DNA of 10,600 bases, from contig JAKDMK010000047.1 in NCBI GenBank assembly GCA_030452365.1, positions 1 to 10,600 on the forward strand. Reading direction: 5' to 3'. Positions 8,878 to 10,600 of the stretch are shown in pieces. The notes below the pieces were generated by a model. The model was not told where the DNA came from. It saw only the letters and a program-made list of their open reading frames with translations, and did not search any database. The DNA comes from Nitrococcus sp. GTDB lineage: Bacteria; Pseudomonadota; Gammaproteobacteria; Nitrococcales; Nitrococcaceae. The translations under genes and the position numbers were made by a program. How positions within the stretch are numbered: position 1 is the stretch's first letter; each line of letters begins with the position of its first letter.

Positions 8878-8883
8878 ACCTCC
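8878..8883 (-). promoter_or_regulatory. Ribosome binding site of mcl
   Basis: GGAGGT on the minus strand is a near-perfect Shine-Dalgarno, 9 bases before the TTG at 8868. It decides the unusual start codon, since a TAA in the same frame directly precedes that TTG and blocks any start further upstream. It is the strongest ribosome binding site in the minus-strand operon. Confidence 0.75.
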
Positions 8884-8959
8884 GTAGATAGCGGACGCGG
8901 CGAGGATCGAGGCGGCTAACTCCGCTGCCATGCCACACGTGCAAGCGGCGGCCGGGCAA

Positions 8960-8989
8960 AGTAAACCTGATTGGGGGTTTGCTGGTCAA
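8960..8989 (-). promoter_or_regulatory. Candidate proximal promoter of mcl-mtkA-mtkB
   Basis: On the minus strand a -35-like TTGACC (8989-8984) is followed after 18 bases by a -10-like TTTACT (8965-8960). Five of six and four of six positions agree with the sigma-70 consensus. It would give a leader of about 80 bases before the mcl TTG. It is a pattern match only. Confidence 0.4.
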
Positions 8990-9066
8990 CCCTCGGACGT
9001 TTTTCGCGCCGCGGCAGGGGTGGTTGTGGGCAATAGCTTGTGGCCGGACGAAAGAAACGCAACGCG

Positions 9067-9112
9067 AGTATAGAGTATAGTAAGTATAAACACCCTTTTC
9101 CGAGCTGCTCAA
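9067..9112 (-). promoter_or_regulatory. Candidate distal promoter of mcl with triple TATACT
   Basis: TTGAGC (9112-9107, minus strand) is followed after 18 bases by TATACT (9088-9083), a good -10 hexamer. TATACT occurs twice more just downstream (9079-9074 and 9072-9067), so the AT-rich patch holds three possible -10 boxes in a spacer that is otherwise GC-rich. On the plus strand the same patch reads as tandem GAGTATA repeats. Use of this promoter would give a leader of roughly 200 bases. Confidence 0.4.
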
Positions 9113-9119
9113 CGGATGA

Positions 9120-9135
9120 TTCACGAGTTCACGAG
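9120..9135. repeat. Tandem 8-bp direct repeat, possible activator site
   Basis: TTCACGAG occurs twice without a gap. Relative to the distal mcl promoter the repeat lies about 45-60 bases upstream of the expected transcription start, where activators often bind. No known regulator consensus is recognised. Confidence 0.45.
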
Positions 9136-9151
9136 TAGCAGCGGGCCATCC

Positions 9152-9192
9152 GCCCGGCCGGCACCGCGAAATCCGCTCGACCCCAGCCGGGC
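9152..9192. repeat. 7-bp inverted repeat in the divergent spacer
   Basis: GCCCGGC (9152-9158) and its exact reverse complement GCCGGGC (9186-9192) are separated by 27 bases. In GC-rich DNA such a match can arise by chance. There is no adjacent T-run in either transcription direction that would make it an intrinsic terminator. Confidence 0.3.
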
Positions 9193-9215
9193 AACCGCGT
9201 GCGGCGACCTAGCCC

Positions 9216-9254
9216 AAAAAAATGTTTGTTAACGCCGCGATTCGCTGCTATACG
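9216..9254 (+). promoter_or_regulatory. Candidate promoter of the bhc genes
   Basis: A run of seven A (9216-9222), placed like an UP element, precedes a -35-like TTGTTA (9226-9231). After 17 bases comes TATACG (9249-9254), carrying a TG one base upstream as in extended -10 promoters. The expected start of transcription is near 9261, leaving a 20-base leader that contains AGGAGG at 9270-9275. This is the best-formed promoter in the window. It also argues against translation beginning at the in-frame ATG at 9222. Confidence 0.6.
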
Positions 9255-9267
9255 GAGCAGAACGAAT
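9240..9267. promoter_or_regulatory. Inverted repeat over the bhc -10 region, candidate operator
   Basis: ATTCG-CTGCT (9240-9249) is mirrored by AGCAG-AA-CGAAT (9256-9267) across a 6-base centre, with a 2-base offset in one arm. It covers the -10 box and the expected transcription start, a position suited to a repressor, or it could form a small hairpin at the 5' end of the mRNA. Known BHAC operons are controlled by BhcR, an IclR-type regulator usually encoded divergently. No regulator gene is present here, so the binding protein is unknown. Confidence 0.45.
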
Positions 9268-9281
9268 GCAGGAGGAGCGTG

Positions 9282-9500
9282 ATGTCCAGCCAGAACCCGG
9301 TCTTCATCCCCCGCCCGACCAACATCTCCGAGCGGCTGCGACATGCAGTGTTCCAGGGCGCGCTTGAAGCGGTCAGAAACCACGACATCAAGGCCCTCCT
9401 CGTCCCCCAAAACGACACCGCGACCGGCGTGCGCTCCGCCGTCGCCGCGGCGCGGGAGTACTACCGCGACACCGTCTCGACCCGCAGCAAGGCGCCCTGA
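9282..9500 (+). pseudogene. bhcA: Internally deleted remnant of aspartate-glyoxylate aminotransferase
   Basis: This 72-codon frame has a good ribosome binding site (AGGAGG, 6-base spacing) and runs without a stop to 2 bases before bhcB. It reads as pieces of a ~395-residue class V aminotransferase. MSSQNPVFIPRPTNISERL is the BhcA N-terminus, but with Arg in place of the Gly of the family IPGPTN motif. Residues about 34-52 (HDIKALLVPQNDTATGVRS) match the mid-protein region with the HNETATGV motif. AVAAAREYYRDTV near the end matches the C-terminal tail. Two in-frame deletions, roughly 110 and 225 residues, would explain this. The PLP lysine and most of the active site are gone, so it cannot be an aminotransferase. 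It could be a short leader that couples translation to bhcB. The position in front of bhcB and bhcC supports the identity. Confidence 0.72.
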
Positions 9501-9502
9501 CC

Positions 9503-10474
9503 ATGGCCGCCGCTGCCGAGGATCTCTACATCCCGACCTGGGAGGACGTGCTCGCCGCGCACGAGCGCGTGAAGCCGTACATCCACCGCACGCCGATCCT
9601 GACCTCGCGCCTCATCAACGAGCTCGCGGGTGCCGAGCTCTTCTTCAAATGCGAGAACTTCCAGAGGGCTGCCGTCTTCAAGGTGCGCGGCGCCAGCAAC
9701 GCCGTGTTCGGCCTTTCGGAGGAGGCGGCGAAGAAGGGCGTGGCCACGCACTCGAGTGGCAACCATGGGCTGGCGCTCAGCTATGCTGCCGGGCGCCGGG
9801 GCATCCCCTGCCACGTTGTGATGCCGCGCACCGCGCCGCAGGCAAAGAAGGACGCCGTGCGCGGCTACGGCGGCCTGATTACCGAGTGCGAGCCCTCCAC
9901 ATCGAGCCGTGAGGCGACCTTCGCCAAGATCCAGGCCGAAACCGGAGCGGACTTCGTCCATCCCTACAACGACGAACGGGTGATCACCGGACAGGCCACC
10001 TGCGCGAAGGAGATCGTCGAGGACATTGGCGAGCTAGACGCCATCATCGCCCCAATCGGTGGCGGCGGCATGGTCTCGGGCACCTGCCTTACGCTCTCGA
10101 CGATCGCACCACAAACGAAGATCTACGCCGCCGAACCCGAGCAGGCCGACGACGCCTACCAGTCGTTCAAGCAGGGCAAGATCATCGCCTACGACGCGCC
10201 GAAGACCATCGCCGACGGCCTCTTGGTGCCGCTCAAGGAGCGCACCTGGCACTTCGTCTCCAAGTACGTCACCGACGTCTTTACCGCGAGCGAGGAGGAG
10301 ATCGTCAACGCCATGCGTCTGACTTGGGCGCGCATGAAGATCGTCATGGAGCCGAGCTCGGCTGTGCCGCTCGCCACCATTCTGAAAAACCGCGACACCT
10401 TCGCCGGCAAGCGCGTCGGTGTCATCATCACCGGCGGCAATGTCGATCTCGACAAGCTGCCCTGGCTTAAGTGA
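9503..10474 (+). CDS. bhcB: Beta-hydroxyaspartate dehydratase (iminosuccinate-forming)
   Basis: BhcB is a fold-type II PLP enzyme that dehydrates erythro-beta-hydroxyaspartate to iminosuccinate in the beta-hydroxyaspartate cycle. The protein has 323 residues, normal for the serine/threonine dehydratase family. Visible features: IHRTPILTS (27-35), FFKCENFQ (47-54), the Schiff-base Lys60 in FKVRGA, SSGNHG (84-89), VVMPRTAPQAKKDAV (105-119), ECEPSTSSRE (128-137), GGGGM (186-190) for PLP phosphate, an E-x3-A-x-D divalent-cation site (Glu211, Ala215, Asp217) and MEPSSAVPLA (282-291). The ECEPSTSSRE and EPEQADDAY stretches fit BhcB rather than threonine ammonia-lyase. Odd: Ala-Val (57-58) stands before Phe-Lys where the family has Gly-[Ala/Ser]. 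It lies 2 bases after the bhcA remnant and 14 before bhcC. Alternatives are threo-hydroxyaspartate ammonia-lyase or serine dehydratase. Confidence 0.85.
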   Translation: MAAAAEDLYIPTWEDVLAAHERVKPYIHRTPILTSRLINELAGAELFFKCENFQRAAVFKVRGASNAVFGLSEEAAKKGVATHSSGNHGLALSYAAGRRGIPCHVVMPRTAPQAKKDAVRGYGGLITECEPSTSSREATFAKIQAETGADFVHPYNDERVITGQATCAKEIVEDIGELDAIIAPIGGGGMVSGTCLTLSTIAPQTKIYAAEPEQADDAYQSFKQGKIIAYDAPKTIADGLLVPLKERTWHFVSKYVTDVFTASEEEIVNAMRLTWARMKIVMEPSSAVPLATILKNRDTFAGKRVGVIITGGNVDLDKLPWLK

Positions 10475-10488
10475 ACAAAGAGGAAGCA

Positions 10489-10600
10489 ATGAGCAACCAC
10501 GGGAACATCGGCGAGTATGAGGTCGGCTACGACATCCCAGCCTCCATCGGCATGGCCTACGAGGACATCGAGACCCCCTGCCTGATCCTCGACCTCGACG
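10489..10600 (+). CDS. bhcC: Beta-hydroxyaspartate aldolase, N-terminal part (partial)
   Basis: Only the first 37 codons lie in the window. An ATG at 10489 follows AGAGGAAG, a good ribosome binding site, 14 bases after the bhcB stop. The visible product contains YEVGYDIPASIGM (10-22) and DIETPCLILDLD (26-37). The ETPCLILDLDA motif opens the alanine-racemase-like barrel of D-threonine aldolase family proteins, and the EVGYDIPA stretch recalls BhcC. BhcC condenses glycine and glyoxylate to beta-hydroxyaspartate. The PLP lysine and metal site lie beyond the window edge, so the call depends on the N-terminus and on its place after bhcB. Confidence 0.78.
   Translation, partial: MSNHGNIGEYEVGYDIPASIGMAYEDIETPCLILDLD

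Noticed and set aside
8876..9124. 82-codon minus-strand frame filling the spacer upstream of mcl
   Set aside because: It contains the candidate -10 boxes and ends at the mcl ribosome binding site. Its translation shows no domain, and its ATG has no ribosome binding site that I can see. A leader peptide is possible but not supported.
9222..9281. Upstream in-frame ATG extending the bhcA relic by 20 residues
   Set aside because: It overlaps the -35 box of the promoter, lacks a ribosome binding site and does not match BhcA; the ATG at 9282 has AGGAGG and the expected N-terminus.
1..10600. CRISPR arrays, tRNA or rRNA genes, insertion sequences, phage genes
   Set aside because: No regularly spaced repeats, no tRNA-like cloverleaf, no transposase motifs and no long terminal inverted repeats were seen on reading both strands.

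Overview
The window is GC-rich proteobacterial DNA. It most likely comes from a beta- or gammaproteobacterium, because truA-trpF-trpB-trpA-accD-folC-dedD is an arrangement typical of those classes. I cannot name a genus from sequence alone. Three blocks are visible.

Block 1 (1-5720, + strand) is housekeeping. It holds the last 21 codons of truA, then trpF, trpB and trpA (the last steps of tryptophan synthesis), accD (fatty acid synthesis), folC (folate polyglutamylation) and a dedD-like SPOR protein. The trp genes overlap and look translationally coupled. In many relatives cvpA-purF follows dedD; here the series stops at dedD.

Block 2 (5735-8868, - strand) converges on block 1. Read in its own direction it is mcl (malyl-CoA lyase), mtkA and mtkB (malate-CoA ligase), then a stump that looks like the first ~40 codons of PEP carboxylase (ppc), frameshifted by one base and cut off next to the dedD stop. 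This is the C4-cleaving half of the serine cycle: malate + CoA + ATP gives malyl-CoA, then acetyl-CoA + glyoxylate.

Block 3 (9282-10600, + strand) is divergent from block 2 and resembles the beta-hydroxyaspartate cycle (BHAC) operon. It holds a 72-codon, internally deleted remnant of bhcA (aspartate-glyoxylate aminotransferase), a full-length bhcB (beta-hydroxyaspartate dehydratase) and the first 37 codons of bhcC (beta-hydroxyaspartate aldolase). The 413-bp divergent spacer carries a strong candidate promoter for the bhc side, overlapped by an inverted repeat, and two candidate promoters for the mcl side.

The most interesting reading is that blocks 2 and 3 form one glyoxylate module. BHAC joins two glyoxylate into oxaloacetate; after reduction to malate, MtkAB and Mcl split it to acetyl-CoA and glyoxylate. 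Together they would turn glyoxylate into acetyl-CoA with no CO2 loss, and would make PEP carboxylase unnecessary as an oxaloacetate source, which fits the ruined ppc. The bhcA stump complicates this: either another aminotransferase supplies that step, or the module is decaying. Family calls rest on remembered motifs and gene order, not on a database search.
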